A stretch of 42,802 bases of DNA from a virus. Positions 35,034 through 41,993 of the stretch are shown piece after piece. The translations under genes and the position numbers were made by a program. The stretch is taken from the IMG/VR virus record IMGVR_UViG_3300025435_000004, positions 1 through 42,802 of that record; one strand, 5' to 3'. The notes under the pieces were generated by a model. It was not told the DNA's origin. It saw only the letters and a list, made by a program, of their open reading frames with translations, and did not search any database. The stretch's first letter is position 1; each line of letters begins with the position of its first letter.

Positions 35034-35767
35034 AAAGTGTAGTAGTAATATCAGATCTACAAGCACCTTACCATGATGAGAAAGCAGTTAATGCTATCGC
35101 TAGTTTCATCAAGTGGTACAAGCCAAGCAGTGTAGTATCTGTTGGCGATGAGATTGATCTACCGCAAATCTCCCGTTGGGAAGAAGGACGTGGCGGAGAG
35201 TGGAAGTATGATCTTGGTAAGCACCGCGACATTACAGTAGAGATACTCAAGAAACTGCAAGTGCAGCATATCTCTCGCAGTAACCACTCAGATCGTTTAT
35301 ACAATAAGATTAATAGCAAGGCTCCAGGACTATTAGGATTGCCTGAACTTGAATTAGAAAACTTTTTAAGACTACCCCAGCTTGGCATAACTTATCACAA
35401 AGAACCGTTTGAACTTGCACCGAACTGGCTGCTTGTACATGGTGATGAGAGTAACGTGCAACCAACTGCTGGTGCAACTGCTCTTGGTCTTGCTAAGCGC
35501 AGCGGTATGTCTATTGTGTGTGGTCATACGCACCGCATGGGTCTAACTCATTACACCACTGGCTGGTCTGGTAAGACTCGCACTGTGTGGGGCATGGAAG
35601 TTGGTAACCTTATGGATTATAAGCATGCTCGTTACATTAAAGCAGGCCTATTCACATGGAATAAAGGATTTGGTTTGCTCCATGTAGATGGACAGACTGT
35701 TATGCCACAACTTGTACCTATTGTAAACAATTCATTTACAGTGGATGGTAAGGTATGGCGCTGGTAG
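35030..35767 (+). CDS. Calcineurin-like metallophosphoesterase
   Basis: A 245-aa protein. The metal-binding motifs appear in order: SDLQAPYHD (Asp9, His14), VGDEID (Asp40), SNHSDR (a variant of GNHE with Asn84 and His85), VHGDE, and CGHTHR near residues 164-169. It hydrolyses phosphodiester or phosphomonoester bonds, and many phage members are DNA- or nucleotide-processing enzymes. The start is GTG 35030, overlapping the previous stop by 4 bases. The N-H-S-D form of motif III is slightly unusual. Confidence 0.82.
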   Translation: MKSVVVISDLQAPYHDEKAVNAIASFIKWYKPSSVVSVGDEIDLPQISRWEEGRGGEWKYDLGKHRDITVEILKKLQVQHISRSNHSDRLYNKINSKAPGLLGLPELELENFLRLPQLGITYHKEPFELAPNWLLVHGDESNVQPTAGATALGLAKRSGMSIVCGHTHRMGLTHYTTGWSGKTRTVWGMEVGNLMDYKHARYIKAGLFTWNKGFGLLHVDGQTVMPQLVPIVNNSFTVDGKVWRW

Positions 35768-36225
35768 AAGTAAAACTTAGTATTGCTGACGTAACTTATG
35801 CAACGATTGAAGCAGTAGAACGCTACAACTTTAATCGTGATATGGGTAACGACTGGTCTAAGATAAGTAAGACATGGCCAGAAGCTATTGCTCGTGAGAT
35901 TAATGGCGTGATTGCTGAGATTGCAGTTGGCCGCTGGAAAGATAAGTTTCCTACTACCCTCTTTGCTGATCGCAAGAGTGGAGACGTGGGTGAGTTTGAA
36001 GTACGCTCAACGGCATACTCCTATGGCAAGCTCTTGTTCCAACCAGATGACAATAAAAACCGCAGATATTTTTTTGTAACTGTAGATGGGCACTATAGAG
36101 CGCTTATCGTAGGCTGGCTCTGGGGCTGGGAAGGGATACAAGATCAGTTCTGGGATACAAATATGCCAGTACCATGCTATGCAGTGCCACAAAACCTTCT
36201 CCACGATCCAGAGGAATTAGATTGA
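35755..36225 (+). CDS. Possible nuclease-fold phage protein
   Basis: A 156-aa protein. REINGVIAEIAVGRW, then GDVGEFEVRSTAYSYGKLLF, then RYFFVTVDGHYRALIVGWLWG give Glu, Asp and Glu-x-Arg in an order that recalls a PD-(D/E)XK fold with Arg in place of Lys. This might be a structural or inactivated nuclease relative. It overlaps the metallophosphoesterase gene by 13 bases and the sigma-like gene by 4. The call is tentative. The gene itself is well supported. Confidence 0.5.
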   Translation: MALVEVKLSIADVTYATIEAVERYNFNRDMGNDWSKISKTWPEAIAREINGVIAEIAVGRWKDKFPTTLFADRKSGDVGEFEVRSTAYSYGKLLFQPDDNKNRRYFFVTVDGHYRALIVGWLWGWEGIQDQFWDTNMPVPCYAVPQNLLHDPEELD

Positions 36226-36854
36226 CTTGGTTAGATGAAGCGCAAGAGATTGCCCATACAGTATCCAGGCAAGTCCACCGCAAATACACAACTTACTTTG
36301 ATGCAAGCGATGTTAAGAATGAACTTATCGTCTGGGTCTTACGGCGCGAGACGAAGGTTAAAGAGTGGCTTGACCATGATAAAGATACTGAAGATTATCG
36401 CGTTGGTATTAGGATGCTTGCCAAAACTCTTCAACGCCATGCGGATAAGTATTGTCGCAGAGCTAAAGCGCAAGCGGTTGGGTATGAAGTAAGAGATGAA
36501 ATTTTTTATTCTGCTGAAGTATTAGAGCAGCTCCTACCTTTTGTTTGGAAAGATACTGTTCCTACAACCAACCCGACTGGCGAGAAGGTAAGTGGTGGTG
36601 GCAACCCTGCTGAGGGTGGTAACTACATTATCTCGCTCTTTGATGTGCGCAAGGCTAAAGATAAATTAGAGCCAGACGATCAACTCCTGCTCCATATGAA
36701 GTACGTAGAAGCTATGACTTACGACCAGATCGCTGAAAGTTTGGTAATATCCAAGTCATCTGCAGAGCGCAAGGTTAAGGCTGCCATACGTAGACTTACT
36801 AAAGAATTGGGCGGAGAAGATCCATGGCTGAGAAAGAAAAAGGTAGAAGACTAG
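36222..36854 (+). CDS. Sigma-70-like factor, region-4 helix-turn-helix
   Basis: A 210-aa protein that I start at TTG 36222, overlapping the previous stop (TTGA) with AGAGGAATT upstream. The C-terminus (about residues 147-200, DDQLLLHMKYVEAMTYDQIAESL then SSAERKVKAAIRRLTKEL) is a classical sigma region-4 helix-turn-helix. The N-terminal half is helical and could play a region-2-like part (EIAHTVSRQVHRKY, FDASDVKNEL). It may redirect host RNA polymerase to late phage promoters. The middle has no typical sigma sequence, so a sigma-like regulator is the safer name. Confidence 0.65.
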   Translation: MTWLDEAQEIAHTVSRQVHRKYTTYFDASDVKNELIVWVLRRETKVKEWLDHDKDTEDYRVGIRMLAKTLQRHADKYCRRAKAQAVGYEVRDEIFYSAEVLEQLLPFVWKDTVPTTNPTGEKVSGGGNPAEGGNYIISLFDVRKAKDKLEPDDQLLLHMKYVEAMTYDQIAESLVISKSSAERKVKAAIRRLTKELGGEDPWLRKKKVED

Positions 36855-37033
36855 TGGCTCATTATGACTATCGTTGCCAAGTGTGCAACATTGAAACAAC
36901 TGTTGAACGTTCTATGTTTGAAGAAGGACCAGATCCAATTTGTTGCGGCATGGGTATGCGCAGGATCTTTGGTTCACCGCCAGTAAAGTTTAACGGCTCT
37001 GGGTTTTATACAACCGATAACCCAAAGAGATAA
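36854..37033 (+). CDS. FmdB-type zinc-ribbon protein
   Basis: A 59-aa protein. MAHYDYRCQVCNIE at the start and ICCGMGMRRIFGSPPV later form the CxxC...CC zinc ribbon of FmdB-like regulators, ending FNGSGFYTTDNPKR exactly as is usual in that family. I prefer GTG 36854, which overlaps the previous TAG by one base, because the family begins M-x-x-Y-x-Y-x-C. An ATG at 36824 would add ten residues. It is the last rightward gene and is followed by a terminator. Confidence 0.8.
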   Translation: MAHYDYRCQVCNIETTVERSMFEEGPDPICCGMGMRRIFGSPPVKFNGSGFYTTDNPKR

Positions 37034-37037
37034 ATAA

Positions 37038-37067
37038 AAAGCCCCACCTTTCCACGGGTGGGGCTTT
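37038..37067 (+). terminator. Intrinsic terminator of the rightward operon
   Basis: AAAGCCCCACC (37038-37048) pairs with GGTGGGGCTTT (37057-37067). A CTTT tail follows on the plus strand, and the AAATAAAAA upstream gives a U-run on the minus strand too, so it may stop transcription in both directions. Confidence 0.9.
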
Positions 37068-37100
37068 CTTTATGCGTACCTTTATGCTAAACCATAGCCT

Positions 37101-37118
37101 TGTTGGCGGTTGCCAACA
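37101..37118. repeat. Hairpin TGTTGGC / GCCAACA between convergent operons
   Basis: A perfect 7-bp inverted repeat with a GGTT loop, lying between the rightward terminator (37038-37067) and the leftward terminator (37134-37164). There is no U-run. It may be a protein-binding site or extra insulation. Confidence 0.5.
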
Positions 37119-37133
37119 TGATTAATATAGCAC

Positions 37134-37164
37134 AAAACCCCCGTGGATAGGACACAGGGGCTTT
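37134..37164 (-). terminator. Intrinsic terminator of the leftward operon
   Basis: On the minus strand AAAGCCCCTGTG pairs with CACGGGGG (one mismatch) and is followed by TTTTGTG. It begins about 22 bases after the stop of the last leftward gene. Confidence 0.75.
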
Positions 37165-37185
37165 GGCGTGTCGTGATAAGCGACA

Positions 37186-37470
37186 CTATAGCGCGGCAGG
37201 ATCGCGAACAGTTGCAATAATACCATAGCCATCATCAACCTGTCCAACGTGGTTGGCATAATCTTTTTTAAGGTTGTTAATGGTGTTGTAAGGACCGACA
37301 GCGATAGCCATTTGCAGGCTTGGGTAGACGGCTACGGCCATGTATTGATCGCGCTTGGCAGTTAGTTCCTCTACCAATTCCCAGACCTTCTTAGCCATAT
37401 CCTCGCTTGAGTCTGCTTCTTCATCAAGCAAAGCTGCCATCTTCTTAATCTCGCTAGGCTTGGCTTTCAT
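37186..37470 (-). CDS. Conserved actinophage protein of unknown function
   Basis: A 94-aa protein from ATG 37470, which has GGGAAATGTA upstream. The N-terminus is helical (EIKKMAALLDEEADSSEDMAKKVWELVEEL) and the C-terminal half is strand-rich, with MAIAVGPYNTINNLKKDY. The KMAxLLDE...GPYxT pattern is one I associate with short actinophage proteins of unknown role. It overlaps the upstream gene by one base and is the last gene before the leftward terminator. Confidence 0.65.
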   Translation of the reverse strand: MKAKPSEIKKMAALLDEEADSSEDMAKKVWELVEELTAKRDQYMAVAVYPSLQMAIAVGPYNTINNLKKDYANHVGQVDDGYGIIATVRDPAAL

Positions 37471-37679
37471 TACATTTCCCTTTCTACAACTTGAATAGTT
37501 TCGCAAGGATATGGGATTATCTCTTCACCACTACATTCAGTGCAAGCTAGTCCAATAGTAGAATCATAAGGCTTGTGTAGTTCCACCACTTTATGAACAG
37601 CGTCCCACGCCATGCCATCAAGCATGGATCTGCCTACGGAATACCTGTAAATTAAAGCTAATAATTCATCATGTGTCAT
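37470..37679 (-). CDS. Small protein with CxxC motif
   Basis: A 69-aa protein. The N-terminal half is helical, with AVHKVVELHKPYDS, followed by GLACTECSGEEIIPYPCETI. A His, a CxxC pair and a fourth Cys could bind zinc. This arrangement is common among small actinophage proteins of unknown function. It is coupled to both neighbours by short overlaps (ATGA upstream, one base downstream). Confidence 0.65.
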   Translation of the reverse strand: MTHDELLALIYRYSVGRSMLDGMAWDAVHKVVELHKPYDSTIGLACTECSGEEIIPYPCETIQVVEREM

Positions 37680-37816
37680 CGATACAGCTCAATTCCTATA
37701 ACCCACTTAAACAAATACAGACCTAACTCCCATTTGTACCCTATTGGATACTCCCAGTTGGTCAAATAAATACCCAATTCGTATGAGTTGCTGTTAGTTC
37801 CAAAGCGTATTTTCAT
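37676..37816 (-). CDS. Tiny aromatic-rich protein (46 aa)
   Basis: A 46-aa protein rich in Tyr, Trp, Leu and Ile (NSYELGIYLTNWEYPIGYKW). It starts on a TAATG overlap with the gene upstream and ends on an ATGA overlap with the gene downstream, which makes translation very likely despite its length. The end, LGLYLFKWVIGIEL, is hydrophobic and may insert in or lie on the membrane. Confidence 0.6.
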   Translation of the reverse strand: MKIRFGTNSNSYELGIYLTNWEYPIGYKWELGLYLFKWVIGIELYR

Positions 37817-37956
37817 TAGTAACCGCCTAGACATTCCTTTGAGTGCGTGTGTCGTGAGTAGAGCATTTGATACTCGCTCTTGCTGGGCGCGAATAACTCA
37901 GCGCCACATGCTCCACATGCTCCAAACCATTCTCCACCAAAAAAATCAAATTTCAT
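37816..37956 (-). CDS. Tiny zinc-finger protein (46 aa)
   Basis: A 46-aa protein. WFGACGACGAELF gives CxxC, followed by SRHTHSKECLGG with two His and a Cys, a plausible zinc-binding set. Similar very short proteins occur throughout actinophages. It overlaps the glycosyltransferase gene by 4 bases and the next gene by one. The function is unknown. Confidence 0.65.
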   Translation of the reverse strand: MKFDFFGGEWFGACGACGAELFAPSKSEYQMLYSRHTHSKECLGGY

Positions 37957-38798
37957 TTAAGTGTTCCCATCCAGTGCTTGATAGCTTCTAAGTTTTCATG
38001 CAGCGTTAGATAGCCATAGATCTTGCGGTTATCTAAGTACTGCAATATATCATTCTTGCGCCAGTTACGGCTAACTCTTACATACTCATAGTCCTGCGTA
38101 CCATCAAAGTAGTTGGTAAAAGGCAGGGCTTTGGGGTGAATAAGGTAGGTACAGTGGACCAAATCGATAGGGAATATGCCCCGTATTATCCCATTGAGTA
38201 GGGAAAAGTACTCATCTGAGTCACGATAATACCCCGTCTCTGTAACTGGGTGGTGATAATTGCTGTAGGCAACATGATTTTCTTCGCCTTCTGCTGCTGC
38301 GTAGCGCAGTAGTGGGGCGATAACAGGGCGTGAAGCAGATACAAGGGTGCGTAGAGTCTCTGGCAGTAGAAAGTTATCTACATCTGCCACAAAGTAGTGA
38401 TAACCCAACTCCTTAGCCTTCTCTATGCCATCTTGGCGTAGTGCGCCTAATACATCAAAGCGCATAGCGTTCCACTCATGTACACCAAAGTTCTGTACTG
38501 GCTCTGGCACGTCACTATCGTCTAGTTCTATGTCTAGCCAGTCATATTTCCATGGCTCGCCATTGATTGTATTTTCTTGCTCTTCATGGAACAGTTCGTT
38601 TTGAGCATAGACCCACTGTTGCAGGATCGTGGCTGTCTTATCGTTGTTGTTGTTGGTGCGGATATAGATATGCACCTTGTTGCGTGGATAGTCCAGCTTA
38701 TCTAAGTTCTGTTTTAGCCAGTAAGGCAGGATCTTTTCTTTATCTTTTGCCAGCACGTGAAATAGCACGTCTGGCAGTTCGTTATCTTCTAGTACCAA
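37953..38798 (-). CDS. Procollagen-galactosyltransferase-like glycosyltransferase
   Basis: A 281-aa enzyme starting at TTG 38798 behind ATAGGAGACATAA. The order of motifs recalls the first glycosyltransferase domain of eukaryotic COLGALT/GT25-like enzymes: HVLAKDKEKILPYWL (14-28), LDYPRNKVHIYIRTNNNNDK (35-54), YHYFVADVDNFLLPETL (133-149, DxD-type 139-141), RPVIAPLL, then RGIFPIDLVHCTYLI (206-220) and KIYGYLTL (259-266). Those enzymes add galactose to hydroxylysine of collagen. Here the natural partner would be the Gly-X-Thr fibre at 16307-19120, with Thr as acceptor, which is inference. Other acceptors such as host glycans are possible. Confidence 0.72.
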   Translation of the reverse strand: MVLEDNELPDVLFHVLAKDKEKILPYWLKQNLDKLDYPRNKVHIYIRTNNNNDKTATILQQWVYAQNELFHEEQENTINGEPWKYDWLDIELDDSDVPEPVQNFGVHEWNAMRFDVLGALRQDGIEKAKELGYHYFVADVDNFLLPETLRTLVSASRPVIAPLLRYAAAEGEENHVAYSNYHHPVTETGYYRDSDEYFSLLNGIIRGIFPIDLVHCTYLIHPKALPFTNYFDGTQDYEYVRVSRNWRKNDILQYLDNRKIYGYLTLHENLEAIKHWMGTLK

Positions 38799-39220
38799 TT
38801 ATGTCTCCTATCGTGAGCGAGGGCGTTGCAAGCATTATTGTGCCAGTGCAGCTTGATATAAAGCAAGCCCCAGCGGATCTGTGTCTGGTAGTTTGTCTTG
38901 TAATCCTTGCCAAATTGAGCCATCTTCACGGCTGGCAGGGCTTGTGGTATGCCATGCGCACCGCTTGAGTTATGGGCAGCATAGTTCCAATGGCTCTCAT
39001 GCTCCCAGAGCGCTTTCAAGCAGCCCCATTGGTGCAGGTTTGCACCTTGACGCATGTACAACACCTTAGCAAAGTGCTTAGGCGCTGACATGTACTCGGT
39101 TCTAGCTTGGGAAGGGCTATCAAAGAAAATTACTCCTGCACCCATTGTGGCAAGTATTGCGCAAAGTACCCGAATGGGATAGGAACGAATGATGGATCCG
39201 CGTCTGGGATAGTTGGACAT
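38789..39220 (-). CDS. Membrane-anchored transglycosylase-like protein
   Basis: A 143-aa protein. A basic N-terminus and a hydrophobic helix (about residues 17-33) form a signal anchor. The exported part has WGCLKALWEHESHWN with the candidate catalytic Glu75, then NSSGAHGIPQALPAVKMAQFG and QIRWGLLYI, the pattern of SLT/Rpf-like peptidoglycan lyases. It would cut glycan strands, perhaps for wall entry or lysis. It is transcribed opposite to the main lysis cassette, together with whiB. Its first 91 bases overlap the end of whiB in another frame, and AAAGG precedes its ATG. Confidence 0.72.
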   Translation of the reverse strand: MSNYPRRGSIIRSYPIRVLCAILATMGAGVIFFDSPSQARTEYMSAPKHFAKVLYMRQGANLHQWGCLKALWEHESHWNYAAHNSSGAHGIPQALPAVKMAQFGKDYKTNYQTQIRWGLLYIKLHWHNNACNALAHDRRHNWY

Positions 39221-39543
39221 GATAGACCTTTCTTCTGTTCTACGTGAAGGCGTAGTGCTCGCCAGAATGGTAGGCCTAAGCCTGACCTGTTTTTGGTAGC
39301 CTTAACCCTTTCACTTGGAAACGATCCGCCCCATATGCCATGTGCTTCATGGTTATTGACGGCGAATTGCAGACACTCCTTTTGTATAGGACACACAGCG
39401 CAAGCGCGTAGTGCCATGGCTGTTAATTCTACTAGATCATTGGCTGCCGTTCCACGAAAATGCTGTCCGCGTACTGGTTCTGGGAAGAACGCTTCTGGGT
39501 CAATCTCGGCGCAAGCTGGGTTTAGGTCAGCCTTAAAATACAT
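39130..39543 (-). CDS. WhiB-family iron-sulphur transcription regulator
   Basis: A 137-aa protein. Cys11, Cys48, Cys51 and Cys57 (CAVCPIQKEC) are the four ligands of the [4Fe-4S] cluster, and HGIWGG (68-73) is the WhiB turn, followed by a basic segment. WhiB-like proteins occur only in actinobacteria and their phages, and they act by binding sigma factor region 4. The phage copy probably alters host transcription. About 50 residues beyond the usual end are unusual and lie partly in the overlap with the next gene. AAGGAAG lies before the ATG. Confidence 0.92.
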   Translation of the reverse strand: MYFKADLNPACAEIDPEAFFPEPVRGQHFRGTAANDLVELTAMALRACAVCPIQKECLQFAVNNHEAHGIWGGSFPSERVKATKNRSGLGLPFWRALRLHVEQKKGLSCPTIPDADPSFVPIPFGYFAQYLPQWVQE

Positions 39544-39625
39544 CTTCTTCCTTACTTGCTAGCCATAGAGCCAATTTAGTGCCAGATATGGCAGCAAGTA
39601 CGATTAAAGCGGTAGTGATAAGCAT
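39533..39625 (-). CDS. Tiny membrane protein (30 aa)
   Basis: A 30-aa ORF starting on a TAATG overlap with the methyltransferase stop, with CAGGGGG upstream, and ending inside the start of whiB. Residues 2-24 are a hydrophobic helix (LITTALIVLAAISGT), then a charged tail. Tight coupling supports translation. The function is unknown. Confidence 0.55.
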   Translation of the reverse strand: MLITTALIVLAAISGTKLALWLASKEEDVF

Positions 39626-40182
39626 TATTTCCCCCTGTAAAGGCTTATGCGCTTGTTGCCATAGGCCATGACTAATTGTAGTTTGTAGTTAAAAGGTTCT
39701 AGGGCAAGGTTAATACCCCGCCACTCGCCAGCCTTTATCTCGGTATTAGCGTCAGCTATATCGTTGCAGATAAGGGCATACTTGGCGCTAGCCATGATCT
39801 TGTTCATAATCGTGTGGATGGCTGCGATAGGTAGGTGCTGAAGTACATCTTTGATGAGAATTAGATCCACTTGGGGAAAGTCTATTGTCTCTAAGTCACC
39901 CTGCATAAACTTTATGTGCTCTGATTCATATTGCTTAATATCCTCTATGATTACTGAGCTTACATCTATGCCTGTGTATTCTTTACCTTCTAGGTTTAAC
40001 TCTTTACCTAAGCGCCAATCGCCACAGCCCAAATCTAGTACTGTGTGAATGTCATCTTGGGCTAGTAGTTTGTTCGCTTCTGCGATCCATGGGGCAGCGT
40101 TGGCTGGGTCTGAGCCTGGGCCTGACTTGTGCCCCCATGTAGAGTTTGTATAGATAGCGTTAAACGCTTCTTCATTACTCAC
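39625..40182 (-). CDS. Class I SAM-dependent methyltransferase
   Basis: A 185-aa protein. Motif I VLDLGCGDW (48-56), the acidic end of strand two (YTGIDVSS, Asp73) and FMQGDLETIDF show the SAM-binding Rossmann fold. LILIKDVLQHL matches motif IV/post-I of small-molecule methyltransferases. It lacks the NPPY or PC motifs of DNA methylases, so the target is more likely a sugar, lipid or small molecule. Given two glycosyltransferases in the genome, methylation of a glycan is one possibility. It overlaps the upstream gene by ATGA. Confidence 0.85.
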   Translation of the reverse strand: MSNEEAFNAIYTNSTWGHKSGPGSDPANAAPWIAEANKLLAQDDIHTVLDLGCGDWRLGKELNLEGKEYTGIDVSSVIIEDIKQYESEHIKFMQGDLETIDFPQVDLILIKDVLQHLPIAAIHTIMNKIMASAKYALICNDIADANTEIKAGEWRGINLALEPFNYKLQLVMAYGNKRISLYRGK

Positions 40183-40472
40183 TTATTAAGTTCCTTTATG
40201 CGGTTGCGGATAACGTGTAGATCTTCACCATAGACACGTCCTAGTGCGTCGTTCATTAGTTCCTGTTCGCGAATAATCTGCATAATATCTTGGACGGCAT
40301 GGTCGTAGCCTTTGCTAAAGGCTAGTTCCTTTTCTACGTCGATCTGATCCTGCGTTGTCGGTTCAACCTTGATCACGCGCTCCCCTACTGCCTGCGTTGT
40401 CGATCCTGTAATTCCTTCTATGACCCTGTTCATCTGGTCGGCAATTCTGTTTGCTATTTCATCATTAGTCAT
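40179..40472 (-). CDS. Helical protein, first gene of a leftward unit
   Basis: A 97-aa charged, helical protein without cysteines or membrane helix. It is the first gene after the promoter at 40552-40580 and carries the AGATAGGAATA element just before its ATG. The family was not recognised. The N-terminal DEIANRIADQMNRVIEG and C-terminal EQELMNDALGRVYGED segments look like coiled coils. Confidence 0.6.
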   Translation of the reverse strand: MTNDEIANRIADQMNRVIEGITGSTTQAVGERVIKVEPTTQDQIDVEKELAFSKGYDHAVQDIMQIIREQELMNDALGRVYGEDLHVIRNRIKELNK

Positions 40473-40478
40473 GCTATG

Positions 40479-40489
40479 TATTCCTATCT
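40479..40489 (-). promoter_or_regulatory. Ribosome-binding element AGATAGGAATA (copy 1)
   Basis: Identical 11-base element, also at 41811-41821 and 42666-42676. Each lies just upstream of a leftward gene start and contains a Shine-Dalgarno-like AGGA. Sharing all 11 bases goes beyond what a ribosome-binding site alone needs. Confidence 0.6.
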
Positions 40490-40525
40490 GGTCGGTTGTC
40501 TACGTCGGCGAGCTAAACGCTCCCC

Positions 40526-40550
40526 TACCGCCTCGGTGGTCGGTAGTACC
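40526..40550. promoter_or_regulatory. Inverted repeat CTACCG / CGGTAG beside the promoter
   Basis: CTACCG and CGGTAG flank CCTCGGTGGT, just downstream of the -10 box of the 40552-40580 minus promoter, where the transcript would begin. Its position suits a repressor operator or a leader stem-loop. Confidence 0.4.
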
Positions 40551-40551
40551 T

Positions 40552-40580
40552 AGAATAAAGAGATGGCGCAAGAGTGTCAA
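40552..40580 (-). promoter_or_regulatory. Sigma-70-type promoter TTGACA-N17-TATTCT
   Basis: On the minus strand, TTGACA (40575-40580) is followed after exactly 17 bases by TATTCT (40552-40557). It would drive the gene starting at 40472 and those beyond, including methyltransferase, WhiB and the glycosyltransferase. Confidence 0.75.
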
Positions 40581-40609
40581 GCCCCCGCGCCTATCGTGTC
40601 CCGTGTCTG

Positions 40610-40738
40610 TTAGTGAGTATCCGTCTCCCCGTCTTTAATACACCCCGCGCATACATGCCATCCCCCGTCGATCATGACAAAATCTGACACACCCTCGCAA
40701 AATACACAGGGCTTTAATAAGTCAATTTCACTCTCCAT
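40610..40738 (-). CDS. Tiny double-CxxC protein (42 aa)
   Basis: A 42-aa protein with KPCVFCEG and, 16 residues later, HVCAGCIKDG, two CxxC pairs making a complete zinc-ribbon set. It starts inside the end of the upstream gene (11-base overlap). Very short, but the motif spacing and the coupled start argue for a real gene. The function is unknown. Confidence 0.65.
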   Translation of the reverse strand: MESEIDLLKPCVFCEGVSDFVMIDGGWHVCAGCIKDGETDTH

Positions 40739-40913
40739 CAATTAGCCCCGCTTGCTCTAATGCTTCTATAGCTGCAGCTCTAGGGGTAAGCGCTACCCCG
40801 TCGCCTATCTCTTCTCCATGTTCGTATATTGTGACCCGATAACCCACACCGCTAGGGTTAAATTTAAGATCATCTTCCAATTCTTCCATGTCTAGGGTGT
40901 AAATAGCTCTCAT
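40728..40913 (-). CDS. Small acidic protein of unknown function
   Basis: A 61-aa acidic protein. Its middle (YRVTIYEHGEEIGDG) looks like a beta hairpin, and its end (TPRAAAIEALEQAG) is a helix. It is joined to both neighbours by short overlaps. No cysteine or membrane helix. The acidic character recalls DNA-mimic or inhibitor proteins, but nothing specific supports this. Confidence 0.6.
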   Translation of the reverse strand: MRAIYTLDMEELEDDLKFNPSGVGYRVTIYEHGEEIGDGVALTPRAAAIEALEQAGLIDGE

Positions 40914-41356
40914 TCTTCTATATCCTCTCTTTTGTCTGGCGTAATGGTGAAGCTCGCACCCGTAGGCTCATCATGCGAATAGCGCGTAATGGTGAGAGAG
41001 TCACCCTCTAGCACGTAGCGCAGTGTCCACTCACCAGAGAATGTAAGGCTGTCCCATAATTCCTTGTGAGTAGCCTTGATTACCTTGTACCCGCTGCGAG
41101 CCTGCCATCCCATGCGCTTACCCTCTATGCGTAGATATTCTGGCTCATTGTGTGCAGCCATGAAAGCAGGCAGTAGATACTCTTCCAATTCTTCTAGCTT
41201 GTACTCATAGCATGAGCCATCACACCAATCTGTAAAGCGTGTATCTGTGCCACATTCTGGGCAGGCTATATCTTGCCCACCCATCCCGCATGAGTCACAC
41301 ACGCGACATTCACAATTACTGCTTATCTCTAGCTCTATCTTCTCTAGGGTACTCAT
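40910..41356 (-). CDS. Zinc-ribbon protein with C-terminal beta domain
   Basis: A 148-aa protein from ATG 41356, chosen because it forms an ATGA overlap with the upstream stop and has GAGGTGA nearby. CECRVCDSCGMGG, then IACPECGTD and DWCDGSCYEY, give eight cysteines in the first 55 residues, enough for two zinc sites. The rest is strand-rich, with WTLRYVLEGDSLTITRY. A nucleic-acid-binding or protein-interaction role is plausible. The family was not recognised. Confidence 0.65.
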   Translation of the reverse strand: MSTLEKIELEISSNCECRVCDSCGMGGQDIACPECGTDTRFTDWCDGSCYEYKLEELEEYLLPAFMAAHNEPEYLRIEGKRMGWQARSGYKVIKATHKELWDSLTFSGEWTLRYVLEGDSLTITRYSHDEPTGASFTITPDKREDIEE

Positions 41357-41811
41357 GCGCTCACCTCTTCTAATTCTTCTGCAGTTGCGTATGCATAAGC
41401 TAACACCCGATAAGCTAAGCCATGCATGGCGCAAAATAGATAGTGAGAGTTAAGGTCTGTTAGTGATGGGTTTACATCTCCATTGAACCATTCTGCCACT
41501 TCACTATCTAACTCTGGGTAAGCCCAGAGACTCAGAGCTTGTACCCGCTTATTTATATTTACGTGATAATCTTGCACCTCTCCATCTGCAAGATGGATAG
41601 CGTTAGCAGTAACTATATCTTCTGTATATTCTTCATCATCACTAAGCCAATCAACAGCAGTACGCGCCATATCTACAATTTCACCGACCCAATCTGAGCC
41701 AGCGATAAAGTCGGGAAGATCATCCCAGAGCGCACCCATTGAGCCATTAGTCATGCTCTCTTGTGTAATTGTGCCTAGTGCAGTTTTAATCTGCTTTCCT
41801 TGCATAGTCAT
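41353..41811 (-). CDS. Acidic protein of unknown function
   Basis: A 152-aa strongly acidic, helix-rich protein. There are no cysteine pairs and no catalytic signature (MARTAVDWLSDDEEYTE; VAEWFNGDVNPSLTDLN). It carries the AGATAGGAATA element directly before its ATG and lies behind a pair of hairpins (41832-41875). Acidic early proteins often inhibit host functions, for example anti-restriction, but this is only a possibility. Confidence 0.55.
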   Translation of the reverse strand: MTMQGKQIKTALGTITQESMTNGSMGALWDDLPDFIAGSDWVGEIVDMARTAVDWLSDDEEYTEDIVTANAIHLADGEVQDYHVNINKRVQALSLWAYPELDSEVAEWFNGDVNPSLTDLNSHYLFCAMHGLAYRVLAYAYATAEELEEVSA

Positions 41812-41821
41812 ATTCCTATCT
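41811..41821 (-). promoter_or_regulatory. Ribosome-binding element AGATAGGAATA (copy 2)
   Basis: Exact match to the elements at 40479-40489 and 42666-42676, directly before the start of the 41353-41811 gene. Confidence 0.6.
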
Positions 41822-41831
41822 ATGATTAAAC

Positions 41832-41875
41832 CCCGCAGGCTGCGGGTGACAAGGCTAGGAAAGTGATCCCTAGCC
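41832..41875 (-). terminator. Two adjacent hairpins in the leftward leader
   Basis: On the minus strand, GGCTAGG/CCTAGCC (41853-41875) is followed by CCCGCA/TGCGGG with a three-base loop (41832-41846) and then GTTTAA. The second resembles a weak terminator. The pair could attenuate read-through from the promoter at 42705-42733 into the 41811 gene. Confidence 0.5.
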
Positions 41876-41882
41876 CCATCAT

Positions 41883-41993
41883 CTACCGCCTGCTCTTGAT
41901 CTTATCGCTGAGCTGCTCTAGTTTCCATCCAATATAGAAGAGAGCGCAGCCTATGAGCATGAAACTGCCGATTAAGTGTCGCAGCGGGTGCAT
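41883..41993 (-). CDS. Tiny membrane protein (36 aa)
   Basis: A 36-aa ORF with TGAGGAATA before the ATG. Residues 7-24 (LIGSFMLIGCALFYIGW) are a transmembrane helix, followed by a basic, charged tail. It is a stand-alone small membrane peptide in the leftward unit, perhaps host-targeting. The family is unknown. Confidence 0.55.
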   Translation of the reverse strand: MHPLRHLIGSFMLIGCALFYIGWKLEQLSDKIKSRR

